Source of the DNA: Hirschia maritima DSM 19733
GTDB taxonomy: Bacteria > Pseudomonadota > Alphaproteobacteria > Caulobacterales > Hyphomonadaceae
Assembly: GCF_000378345.1 (NCBI RefSeq)
Contig: NZ_KB899544.1
Coordinates: forward strand, 124,001-188,000
Reading direction: 5' to 3'
Length of the DNA stretch: 64,000 bases
Shown here: piece by piece, positions 20,596 to 28,924 of the stretch
How the letters are laid out: every line of letters starts with the position of its first letter
Numbering within the stretch: the stretch's first letter is position 1
Translations under genes and position numbers: made by a program
The notes under the pieces: model-generated
Told to the model about the DNA's origin: nothing
Database searches by the model: none
What the model saw: the letters and a program-made list of their open reading frames with translations, nothing else

Positions 20596-20610
20596 TATAA
20601 CACTGTTATG
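20596..20610. promoter_or_regulatory. TetR-type operator (site C)
   Basis: TATAACACTGTTATG is a second copy of ATAAC-N3-GTTAT, ending 19 bp before the TetR start codon. This suggests autoregulation together with control of the divergent flavoprotein operon. Confidence 0.75.
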
Positions 20611-20629
20611 TTTTGTCAAGGACTTGCAT

Positions 20630-21208
20630 ATGGCCGATGCAAAATTGAAGATATTGGAAGCTGCTTCAAAGTTATTTTTTGAGGGAGGCACCCAAGCGTT
20701 GAGCGTCAGAGCAATCTCAAAACAAGCCGGCGTTTCAACTATCGGAATATATAGTCATTTTGATGGGAAACAGGGCATTTTAGATGCCTTGTATATTCGC
20801 GGGTTTGAACTTGTAGCAGAGGCGATGACACTTGAAGAAGAGTATGACTTATCAAGTGAAACTGTTGCTGTTTTGGTGCGTCGGTATTTGAAGAATGCAA
20901 TTGAAAACGAGGCGTATTACAAGCTCATATTTGGAGATCACTCAGCTGAGTATCAGCCGTCCAATGAAGCAAAAGACGTTGCGATCAGTGCTTTTTCAAT
21001 CCTTGTGAAGCATGTCACTAAACTCTTTCCAAACAATACCGATCAGCAGAATAGAGAAATTGCAATTGAGATTTGGTCGATAACACATGGCTTTGTAAGT
21101 CTGCGTCATCATGTTTATCCATTATTGGGCGACGTCAATAATTGGGAAGATAAAGCGGTTGATGCCGCCCAAACCTTCTTTGAGGCACTGGTTGCCAAAA
21201 GAAGTTAA
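20630..21208 (+). CDS. TetR family transcriptional regulator
   Basis: A 192-residue TetR repressor. The N-terminal HTH is visible in LEAASKLFFEGGTQALSVRAISKQAGVSTIGIYSHF, and the C-terminal half resembles the TetR_C ligand domains. Start chosen at the ATG at 20630 with AAGGA seven bases upstream; a TTG two codons earlier is the alternative. Two palindromes directly upstream and one at 12817 share half-sites, so it probably represses its own gene, the flavoprotein/DUF2855 operon and the nitroreductase and hydratase operons until a pathway intermediate binds. The ligand is unknown. Confidence 0.93.
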   Translation: MADAKLKILEAASKLFFEGGTQALSVRAISKQAGVSTIGIYSHFDGKQGILDALYIRGFELVAEAMTLEEEYDLSSETVAVLVRRYLKNAIENEAYYKLIFGDHSAEYQPSNEAKDVAISAFSILVKHVTKLFPNNTDQQNREIAIEIWSITHGFVSLRHHVYPLLGDVNNWEDKAVDAAQTFFEALVAKRS

Positions 21209-21251
21209 GCTTCATTTTCCTGTTTTAGCATGTCGCATATAGTATTTGGGG

Positions 21252-22235
21252 TTATGGTTCTACCGAGATTTTCATCCATGCGGACAGTGTTTCATTTGGT
21301 GCTAAGGTATTGATTTCTCTTTCTTCAGTTCCAAAAGGATTGCCCCTTCCCAATGTGGGTTCTATGGCTGCATAGTTCCCATTTGGTGGGAAGAACACAT
21401 GTAAGTTTGTGATATTTTCTGAAGATGTAATCACTGTATCTGGGCGACCGGACTCGCTGAGAACAGCTCTACCTTCATAACCGTAATGCGTCTGATCCGT
21501 CATAATTGGATCAATCAAATCAGCACCTTTTGTAAAATCTTGACGATAGGAACCGGGAATTTTCTCTAAAGCATGTCCCTTATCATTGGTGCTCCAATAT
21601 CCATCATATTGGAATTGTAATTTGGTGTTGGAGGTTGTTGGGAAATAGGGATGAAAACCAATGTCGGCTGGCATGTTGGTTGAACTTGTGTTGGTGACAC
21701 TTAATTCCATTGATAGAGAATTGTCTGACAGTTCAAATGTTTGTTGACCGGTATACGACCATGGCCATTTTCCAGATGAATGATCAAATTGTAGAATAAT
21801 TTTATCATTGGATTGGGAGATAACTTGCCAGCTGGATTTCCACCCATGTCCGTGAATAAAATCGGGAAGCCCCATGAAGTTTCCGTCCAAGTCAACCTTT
21901 TTGCTTTCAAATTCAAATTCGCCATCGGGAATTCGATTGACGATTGGAACGAGTGGAAAACTTGCAACATCCACAATATCATCGGCATCCTCAGGCATTG
22001 GACGTAGAATATCGATTCCGTTCCAAGAAAGAGAGTGTATGGAACCGCCTTTTTCTGGGATTAGCTTTAGAACAAGGTTTTCGTTTCTAATTTGGATTTG
22101 TTCTAGCACTTTCTCGGAGCTTTCAGCATTGTTTGGGTTGCGAGAGGCTAACTCGTTGCAATTAGTTAAAAGGAGCCCAAAAGCGATGAAGGCAACAGAG
22201 AGATGAATTTGATTTCCTGTGTTTCTTCCGTGCAT
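21252..22235 (-). CDS. aldose 1-epimerase (mutarotase)-like, exported
   Basis: A 327-residue galactose-mutarotase-fold protein. An N-terminal hydrophobic stretch (VAFIAFGLLLTNCN) looks like a signal peptide; the Cys has Asn at -1, which is unusual for a lipobox. Motifs of the fold are IVNRIPDGEF, FIHGHGW (catalytic His region) and ADIGFHPYF. Aldose epimerases interconvert alpha and beta sugar anomers, here most likely D-galactose or anhydrogalactose released by agarases. It is the last gene of the minus-strand operon running from the MFS gene at 28644. Confidence 0.9.
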   Translation of the reverse strand: MHGRNTGNQIHLSVAFIAFGLLLTNCNELASRNPNNAESSEKVLEQIQIRNENLVLKLIPEKGGSIHSLSWNGIDILRPMPEDADDIVDVASFPLVPIVNRIPDGEFEFESKKVDLDGNFMGLPDFIHGHGWKSSWQVISQSNDKIILQFDHSSGKWPWSYTGQQTFELSDNSLSMELSVTNTSSTNMPADIGFHPYFPTTSNTKLQFQYDGYWSTNDKGHALEKIPGSYRQDFTKGADLIDPIMTDQTHYGYEGRAVLSESGRPDTVITSSENITNLHVFFPPNGNYAAIEPTLGRGNPFGTEEREINTLAPNETLSAWMKISVEP

Positions 22236-22259
22236 TTTGGACTCTCCTAATCACATATA

Positions 22260-23273
22260 TTAGCGTTTTACATCCCCACCAGAGCTTGAAAGCAATGCAT
22301 TGACTTCTGCTTCAGAAGTAATGTTGAAATCGCCTGGTATTGTGTGCTTGATCGCCGACGTTGCGACAGCAAAATCGATGATTTCTTGTGGAGGCGCACC
22401 GGCTGCTATTTTGTGGAGGGCTCCACCAGCAAATGCATCGCCGCCGCCAATACGATCGACAATGTTGAAGAGGTCCCATGCTTTTGTTTGAGCAAAACTA
22501 TCTTTTGTGGCGATAAATCCAGCTAATTTGTTTGAGTCCGCGCTGAGAACAGTGCGATTGGTGCTACAAACGGTCTCAAGATGAGGACATTGCTCGAAGA
22601 ACTCTTGAGCGGCGCGTTGAAAGCTTTCGGCAGGATTGTCTGCGTTTCGCGTGATGCCAAATAGCAGTTGCACATCTTTGTCACCACCGAATATTAAGTC
22701 TGCGTGAGCGGCAACGTCTTTGATAATTTTTACACCTTCATCTTCACGACCTGTCCATAGTGAAGGGCGGTAATTGCAATCAAAAGAGATTTTGACTCCC
22801 ATTTTTCTAGCGATCTTGGCTGCTTCAAGGCTGGCTTTTTGTGCGCCTTCGGAAACTGCTAGTGTAATACCTGACAGGTGTAACCAGCCAGCGCCTGAAA
22901 GGAGGGTTTTCCAATCGAAATCTTTTTCTGACGCTTGGGCAAATGCAGAATATTTGCGATCATACGTAATGGCCGAAGGGCGGATCATCGCACCTGTTTC
23001 GAGGAAATAAATCGCCATTCTTTCGCCTTGGCGAATTATGTTTGAAGTATCAATGTTTTGTTCGTGAAGAGTATCACAGCATGCGTTTCCAACTGCATTG
23101 TCTGGAAGGACCGTTATCATTGAAACATCATTTCCCATGCGGGAAAGTGTAACTCCAACATTAGCCTCCGCACCAACGAAATTGGTGTCGAGACTTCCAG
23201 CTTGAAACAAACGTTCACGAGCGGGGGAGCTAAGTCTTAAAAGCATTTCCCCAAAACAAATTATGCGTGCCAC
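22260..23273 (-). CDS. kdgK: 2-keto-3-deoxygluconate kinase (PfkB family)
   Basis: A 337-residue ribokinase-family sugar kinase. It shows GAEANVGVTLSRMG (substrate lid region), FDCNYRPSLW, and the anion-hole and catalytic motif DRIGGGDAFAGG with the base Asp. KDG kinases share this length and these motifs. It lies directly downstream of a KDPG aldolase gene, so the two would convert KDG (or its galacto isomer) to KDPG and then pyruvate plus glyceraldehyde 3-phosphate. Both feed arms of this locus, from anhydrogalactose and from galactonate, end here. Gluco versus galacto specificity cannot be told by eye. Confidence 0.93.
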   Translation of the reverse strand: MARIICFGEMLLRLSSPARERLFQAGSLDTNFVGAEANVGVTLSRMGNDVSMITVLPDNAVGNACCDTLHEQNIDTSNIIRQGERMAIYFLETGAMIRPSAITYDRKYSAFAQASEKDFDWKTLLSGAGWLHLSGITLAVSEGAQKASLEAAKIARKMGVKISFDCNYRPSLWTGREDEGVKIIKDVAAHADLIFGGDKDVQLLFGITRNADNPAESFQRAAQEFFEQCPHLETVCSTNRTVLSADSNKLAGFIATKDSFAQTKAWDLFNIVDRIGGGDAFAGGALHKIAAGAPPQEIIDFAVATSAIKHTIPGDFNITSEAEVNALLSSSGGDVKR

Positions 23274-23297
23274 TTTTTATGTCCTGATAAGTTAGAT

Positions 23298-23939
23298 TTA
23301 CGCTAAAGCCGCGCGAACAGAAGCAACTAACTCTTCTGCGCCTGATTTTATATCTTCAAGGCTTTTTCCTGGAGCATAGATTGCAGACCCTATGCCAAAA
23401 CCGTTTGTTCCGACTTTTACAAACTCATCCATATTAGCTGCATTAACGCCACCAACTGCTGCGACTAACGAATCCTTGGGAAGGGTGGCGCGCATTGCTT
23501 TGATGCCGACTGATCCAATGATATCTGTTGGAAACATTTTTAAGACATCGGCTCCTGCATAATATGCTTCAAATGCCTCAGATGGCGTAAAACAGCCTGG
23601 TGCAGAATACATGGTAAGGCGCTTGGTTTCTTCGATTACGGCTACATTGGTATTGGGTGATACGATGATACGTCCACCTGCGTCATGAACTTGTTGGACT
23701 TGTTCAGTTGTTGTGACCGTGCCAGCCCCGATGAGGGCTGACTGTCCATACTTTTCAGAGAGTATCTTGATTGATTCTAGTGGCGATGGAGAATTCATCG
23801 TCACTTCTAGAACAGGTACACCCGCATCTAGAATTTGCTCTGCGACGGCGCACACCTCATCGGGAGTTACGCCGCGTAGAATTGCAATAATCGGTACATT
23901 TCCAAAAATGTCTTTTATTGGTTTTGTCATGATACTCAT
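23298..23939 (-). CDS. eda: KDPG/KDPGal aldolase
   Basis: A 213-residue class I aldolase that splits 2-keto-3-deoxy-6-phosphogluconate, or the galacto epimer, to pyruvate and glyceraldehyde 3-phosphate. PVLEVTMNS carries the Glu general acid-base and VLKMFPTDIIG the Schiff-base Lys (residue 134 in this numbering). GAGTV is also present. An ATG three codons in is an equally likely start, as no clear ribosome site is visible. It sits between the agarase and KDG kinase genes in the catabolic operon. Confidence 0.95.
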   Translation of the reverse strand: MSIMTKPIKDIFGNVPIIAILRGVTPDEVCAVAEQILDAGVPVLEVTMNSPSPLESIKILSEKYGQSALIGAGTVTTTEQVQQVHDAGGRIIVSPNTNVAVIEETKRLTMYSAPGCFTPSEAFEAYYAGADVLKMFPTDIIGSVGIKAMRATLPKDSLVAAVGGVNAANMDEFVKVGTNGFGIGSAIYAPGKSLEDIKSGAEELVASVRAALA

Positions 23940-23951
23940 AATTTTTAATAA

Positions 23952-26264
23952 CTATTTGGGGTCTTCAGTTTTCCCAAAACGATAGGGGTAGAGTGTTGTG
24001 TTTATCTCTTTGGCTGCCGCTACCAATTCAGGGTAAGGTTGGTCTGTAACAGATACAAATCCAACATTATAATTTTCCCCGTCATATGCGCGACCAGCAA
24101 GCGGCGAGTCAATGTATTGGAACCAATGAGCACCTACTAGATATGGGTTATCCAGAACTGTTTTCAGATAATCCTTATACATGCGTCCACGATCTTCTTG
24201 AGTAGTGGAGTTTAACAGGCCTGGGTGAAGGAGGCCATTGCCATCCTGAGAGCCCATGTGGAATTCACCTATAAGTGTCGGCTTGTCTAAATCTGACAGG
24301 AACCCCCAAGTGTCTTCAAGCAGACCTTCTTTATATACGTTGAAGCTCATCACGTCGGTGTACTTGATCGCTGCTTTAACAGCGTCTTTTGGCATACTCC
24401 AGCTTGCCATACGCACGCCCATATAAAGATGATTAGGTAATGCTTCTTCTAAGGTGTCGTGTACTGTTTTGAAGTATTTTTCAGAGAAAGTTTCAAACAA
24501 GAAAGATAAGTCTGGCAGCATGCCATCACTTACTTTTGTAATTTTGTAACCGACGTCAAAACTATCCCAATCGGCAAGATCTGTTCCCCAAGCAGTATTG
24601 AGTGCTTCGATTGAACCATGTCTCTCTTTTAAGAGCTCGGAGAATTTCGCTTTCGCAGGACTTTCTTCAATGTTTTTTGAGAACGCATCCAGAATAATTC
24701 CGTATTCACCTTCAGGTGTGCCTTTCGTACCCCAACTTTTTTCGTTGTCGAGGAATATCCCGATACACCAAGGTGTTCCTTTTACTTCTTCAGCAATGAC
24801 ATCAATTGTAGCTTTTGTACGAGCTTCAAATTCGGGATCAAACACATCGGGCATTGGTCCCCAATAGTCATTTCCAGATGAAAGAGTTTTGTAGTCACCA
24901 ATAATCCATCCATTGGCGAAATAGGGCACTTTTTCATTTGTGTATAATTCGTCTGCGACCCAATTTCCAAATGAGGTGAAACCCCAATCTTTCATGCGGT
25001 CTAACGTTACATCAAACCACTTTTGTTTATAAGATTGTGGAGTTTCTTCTCCATATTTGCGTTCAATATTGGCTTGGTAAAAACTGAAGGTTTCGCCATG
25101 CTCCATCGGTCCCATAAATATTGATTTTCTATAGTGATAATGCGCGGCCAAGTCGTCATCATAGCTTGGCAACCATTCAAACATGTTGCGACGAAGGTCT
25201 GATGATACATAAGCAGTTTCCATCACATCACGCGGAGCTGGTTTTAGGTCGGTGGAGTCCTGTGGTGTCACATCGTTCGGGTCGATATAACGGATGCTAT
25301 CGTCTTTGTAGTCTACACCTGTGACGGTCGTGGTGTTTGCCATGCGGATATTGGCAATACCATTTGAAAAGAATAGATAACCATCGGGATCAACCATCCA
25401 CCATTTGCCGTCTACTTTTTCTGCACGGAAGAAGCCTGTTGCTTCAAGCTTAGGGCCATCTTTCCATCCCCCAAATCGGCTTCGATCTGCAATTCCGTCT
25501 GAGGATGCGAGTTGCTTTAATTCTTTTTCAGCAACTTCTTTTAGTTGTTCGTCGGATTTGATTTTTCTTGCAAAGTCTTTGGTCGCACTTTGTCCGTATT
25601 TATCAACAAGGTTTTCAAAATAACCATCTTTAAGAGGCGGACTTTTGCGGACAACAAGATTATCGAGGATTAATTCGCGTGCGTGTATATTCCCTTTGGT
25701 ACTGATCGAAATGGAAGAAATTTTGCCGATGTCGGCGTCACGATTTCCAAAACGCCAAATCATAAGCGTGTCTTGAGTATCATATGGCTCTGGGTTTGAG
25801 CGAATACCTGCATCTACGGTGACTTCTGGGCCTGTTAAAGGCGCGTAGAAAGTACCTTTAAAATTAGCAGGCACGTGAGCATTACGCGTGTGTTTTTTGC
25901 CGGCTGCATCGAAAACTTCAAAGAAAACATTTGTGCTGATATCAGTTGGGTTTTCGAAATCTATTGCAAGTTCGACATCACCATTATTGCTGAAGTTCCA
26001 TTCGTCATCAGCTGAAAATGTTAGCTCGGAATTGGCATCCGCAGGTATAAATTTTACGGCGAGAGCTTTGTTTTTATTCCCAATGAGGTTGGTTTCTACA
26101 TTGCTTGCATCGGGGACAACATCATTGTCGAAAGCAAACAATGTTTCGACTACTTCCTGAGATGAAGCAGTGATATTGGAAGAAGATGTCTCTTCCTCAT
26201 CCTGACATCCCGCTAGTAGTGCAGTTGATATGACTGCAGACATTAGAAGTTTGCTTTTCAACAT
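23952..26264 (-). CDS. GH50-type beta-agarase, lipoprotein (copy 1)
   Basis: A 770-residue secreted glycoside hydrolase. The signal ends in a lipobox (TALLAGC), so it is probably membrane-anchored. An N-terminal beta-sandwich of about 200 residues precedes a TIM barrel. Conserved blocks are DPDGYLFFSNGIANIRM, WGFTSFGNW, IFLDNEKSWG (acid/base Glu508) and TLIGEFHMGS (nucleophile Glu667), with GAHWFQYIDSPLAGRAYDGE near the end, all typical of GH50. GH50 enzymes release neoagarobiose or neoagaro-oligosaccharides from agarose. Start chosen at the ATG at 26264 with GAGGAA upstream; the longer frame adds 39 non-signal residues and overlaps the preceding SMP-30 gene. Confidence 0.92.
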   Translation of the reverse strand: MLKSKLLMSAVISTALLAGCQDEEETSSSNITASSQEVVETLFAFDNDVVPDASNVETNLIGNKNKALAVKFIPADANSELTFSADDEWNFSNNGDVELAIDFENPTDISTNVFFEVFDAAGKKHTRNAHVPANFKGTFYAPLTGPEVTVDAGIRSNPEPYDTQDTLMIWRFGNRDADIGKISSISISTKGNIHARELILDNLVVRKSPPLKDGYFENLVDKYGQSATKDFARKIKSDEQLKEVAEKELKQLASSDGIADRSRFGGWKDGPKLEATGFFRAEKVDGKWWMVDPDGYLFFSNGIANIRMANTTTVTGVDYKDDSIRYIDPNDVTPQDSTDLKPAPRDVMETAYVSSDLRRNMFEWLPSYDDDLAAHYHYRKSIFMGPMEHGETFSFYQANIERKYGEETPQSYKQKWFDVTLDRMKDWGFTSFGNWVADELYTNEKVPYFANGWIIGDYKTLSSGNDYWGPMPDVFDPEFEARTKATIDVIAEEVKGTPWCIGIFLDNEKSWGTKGTPEGEYGIILDAFSKNIEESPAKAKFSELLKERHGSIEALNTAWGTDLADWDSFDVGYKITKVSDGMLPDLSFLFETFSEKYFKTVHDTLEEALPNHLYMGVRMASWSMPKDAVKAAIKYTDVMSFNVYKEGLLEDTWGFLSDLDKPTLIGEFHMGSQDGNGLLHPGLLNSTTQEDRGRMYKDYLKTVLDNPYLVGAHWFQYIDSPLAGRAYDGENYNVGFVSVTDQPYPELVAAAKEINTTLYPYRFGKTEDPK

Positions 26265-26284
26265 GATGTTTCCTCGCCAATTAA

Positions 26285-27358
26285 TTATAGCCAGTGGAGG
26301 GCTTTTGCTTTTGTTTCTATGCGTAGTGTAAGATCGTGACTGGTGATGAAGAGGGTGGAACCGTCTTCCCCAAAACAACAATTTGAAGTGGCTTTTCCTG
26401 TAACTATTCGACCAAGAAGTTTTCCTTCTGGAGATATAATCGTTACGCCACCAGCGCTTGTTGCGAATATGTTTCCATTAGTGTCCAGAGCCATGCCATC
26501 AGGCAGCCCTGGATGGCTATCATCAGCAAATTGAGACAAGTCTATCCAAACGCCTTCATCCGTTAAACTGCCATCATCTTCAACTTTGAACCGACGAATA
26601 ATGGATGCGTCTGGATCAGATTGAGAAACATAAAGATATTCTTCATTCGGGCTGAATGCTAATCCGTTAGGGGCAGTCATCTCTTTGGAAATTAGCTCGA
26701 GTTTTCCATCAAGAGAAATGCGGTAAACACCTTGAAAGTCTAACTCTCGTGCAGCTGATGTAAATGAGTCTTTGTGGCCGTATGGGGGATCTGTGAAAAA
26801 GATGCTTCCGTTTTTGGTTTGCACGACATCATTGGGGCTGTTGAGTGCTTTTCCTTCAAAGTCTCGAACAAGCATTTCTCGTTCATTGGTTGCTAGATTT
26901 AGACGATCAACTGAACGCGCATTTTGATTACAGATAAGAATAGTATCATCTGCATTGACCCAGTTTCCATTTGTACCCGGTGTCATTGAGCTGGAATCAA
27001 AACCATGATCTTGACCGGCTGGATCTAAAAGTGCGTCGACGCCGTTGGATTTGCTCCAGCGGTGTAATTTATTACCTAATATATCTGTGAAATAGAGGCA
27101 GTTTCTTTTGAAGTCCCATACAGGGCCTTCGGTCCAACCAAAACCTGAACCGATAACTTGTAGTTTCGCATTTGGGTCCACCAAATTACTGAAACTGTCG
27201 TCTAAGGCGATGATTTGGCCGAAATTGTCCGGAATAGATTTATCAGTTTGGCCGTGGTCGGAAGTCGACATTTTAGGTTCTTCTTTTGTTGATTGCGAAC
27301 ATGCGGATAGGGCACCTAACGAGGTAGCAGTCAGAATTATCTGGCGACGGTTCATCAT
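26285..27358 (-). CDS. SMP-30/gluconolactonase family lactonase, exported
   Basis: A 357-residue six-bladed beta-propeller lactonase. The N-terminus NRRQIILTATSLGALSAC combines a twin Arg and a lipobox-like ALSAC. VIGSGFGWTEGPVWD holds the metal-binding Glu, and SPNDVVQTKNGSIFFTDPPYG and PNGLAFSPNEEYLYVSQSD are family blocks. It would open a sugar lactone, here probably galactono-lactone formed by a sugar dehydrogenase. Its start overlaps the stop of the MFS transporter gene (ATGA), and the agarase gene follows 20 bp later. Position in the cell (periplasm) is inferred from the signal. Confidence 0.92.
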   Translation of the reverse strand: MMNRRQIILTATSLGALSACSQSTKEEPKMSTSDHGQTDKSIPDNFGQIIALDDSFSNLVDPNAKLQVIGSGFGWTEGPVWDFKRNCLYFTDILGNKLHRWSKSNGVDALLDPAGQDHGFDSSSMTPGTNGNWVNADDTILICNQNARSVDRLNLATNEREMLVRDFEGKALNSPNDVVQTKNGSIFFTDPPYGHKDSFTSAARELDFQGVYRISLDGKLELISKEMTAPNGLAFSPNEEYLYVSQSDPDASIIRRFKVEDDGSLTDEGVWIDLSQFADDSHPGLPDGMALDTNGNIFATSAGGVTIISPEGKLLGRIVTGKATSNCCFGEDGSTLFITSHDLTLRIETKAKALHWL

Positions 27359-28644
27359 GAAATTTCTCCTGTGAATTCATCTGTTTTATCAGAAGATATG
27401 ATTTTTACACGTTCTACTTTTCCAACTAAAAATAAATAGATGAACACACCCAATAAAGCGACGCTGGCTATGTAAATCAGAGCGGCTGAAAAACTCGATC
27501 TTTCTATTAGAAATCCAATGACAAGTGGCGTAACAAAAGCAGAAGCTGCTCCTGCAAAATTAAAGACACCTCCCACAAGCCCAATTCGATCTTTAGGGGC
27601 CATAATGGATACGAAAACCCATGCGATAGAAGCGACACCATTTCCGAAGAAAGCAAGAGATAAAAGTGCGATAATTAGTGCGTTATTCTCAGTGAAAATA
27701 ACACCAAATGTGCAAGTAGAAATCAGCATCCCTACCAGAACAGGGAGTTTACGACTGATTGTTTTAGAATAGCCTTTTCGATCTAAAAAATCAGACAAAA
27801 AGCCAGATAGAAGAATGCCGCAAAAGGCTGCTGCGAAAGGTAATGAAGCTAGCAAACCTGATTTTGAAATTTCAATTCCTCTTTCATCCATTAAGTAGGA
27901 TGGAAACCAAGTTAAGAAGAATATAGTGGTGGTGCCTAGGCAGAATTGTCCTAAATATAGGCCCCATAATTTGGGGTGTGTGAATGCAAGACCGATGTTT
28001 TGAGATTGAGGCTTCGCTTCTTCATCTACTTCGACTGCTGAATTCTCTTCTTCTTTATGGATTTCACGAAGTTGTTGTTGGGTGGGATCACGATACAATC
28101 CGTACCATATAAATGCCCAGATCACGCCTGCAAGGCCCGTAATAATAAACAATCCTTGCCAGCCATAATGCTTTTGGATGAGGAATAGTACTGGCGCTAG
28201 AGCTGCCATCCCGACATATTGCCCCGATGTATATATTGCTATCGCGGAAGCACGTTTGTTTTCAGGGAACCAGCTTGTGACAACCTTGTTGTTAATTGGG
28301 TAAGTGGGAGCTTCAAATGCTGCGACAACAGAGCGTCCGACCAACAAGAGAGCCATCGAGTTTACAAACCCTTGTAGGATTGTTGCGATTGACCACGCTA
28401 TCAACAAAAATGGATACAAAATTCTAGGAAGAAATTTGTCTGCTACATATCCTCCTGGAATTTGACATAGTGCATAAGTCCAAAAGAATGCGGAAAAAAC
28501 TAACCCCATTTGTGTTGGGCTAATGTTAAGGTCTTTTTGGAGGCCAGACGCAGCTATCGAGACATTTGTTCTGTCGATGTAGTTGATTACGACAGTAAGA
28601 AAAAGAAGACTGACGATCTTGAATTGATGTTTTGAAAAATTCAC
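27355..28644 (-). CDS. MFS transporter, ACS (galactonate/hexuronate) type
   Basis: A 429-residue inner-membrane transporter with twelve predicted helices. NYIDRTNVSIAASGL in helix 1 and GGYVADKF between helices 2 and 3 are typical of the anion:cation symporter family that includes DgoT and ExuT. It should import a sugar acid such as galactonate or an anhydro-sugar acid with protons. It is the first gene of the operon with lactonase, agarase, aldolase, kinase and epimerase. A perfect ATTGT-NN-ACAAT site lies about 135 bp upstream, shared with the divergent sugar transporter. Confidence 0.93.
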   Translation of the reverse strand: MNFSKHQFKIVSLLFLTVVINYIDRTNVSIAASGLQKDLNISPTQMGLVFSAFFWTYALCQIPGGYVADKFLPRILYPFLLIAWSIATILQGFVNSMALLLVGRSVVAAFEAPTYPINNKVVTSWFPENKRASAIAIYTSGQYVGMAALAPVLFLIQKHYGWQGLFIITGLAGVIWAFIWYGLYRDPTQQQLREIHKEEENSAVEVDEEAKPQSQNIGLAFTHPKLWGLYLGQFCLGTTTIFFLTWFPSYLMDERGIEISKSGLLASLPFAAAFCGILLSGFLSDFLDRKGYSKTISRKLPVLVGMLISTCTFGVIFTENNALIIALLSLAFFGNGVASIAWVFVSIMAPKDRIGLVGGVFNFAGAASAFVTPLVIGFLIERSSFSAALIYIASVALLGVFIYLFLVGKVERVKIISSDKTDEFTGEIS

Positions 28645-28779
28645 AATTTTACTTTCGTCTCTGGTTGGATTTGAAACGAAAGTCTGGAATGAAATCTATT
28701 CCTCACCATTCAGCCTCCCCATTATCTGCTATTCATTGATGTTTTCAGTCACTTTTGTAATGTTATGAAATAAATGTCA

Positions 28780-28791
28780 ATTGTTGACAAT
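28780..28791. promoter_or_regulatory. regulon palindrome ATTGT-NN-ACAAT (site 1)
   Basis: ATTGTTGACAAT has both half-sites exact and lies midway between the divergent MFS genes at 28644 and 28925. It probably controls both catabolic operons. GntR/FCD regulators commonly bind TnGT-N-ACnA palindromes, and one is encoded at 37170-37778. Confidence 0.7.
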
Positions 28792-28924
28792 TTGGATAAT
28801 TTGTGGAGAAAGTTGAAAAACAGAATAATAGAGATCGTGTGGGTGTTTAAAACCTGAACAGTAGTGCTTGTGCAAAACGTACATCTGCCTGCATGCTCAA
28901 GAGAAAAATAGCGGGTGGAAGCAT

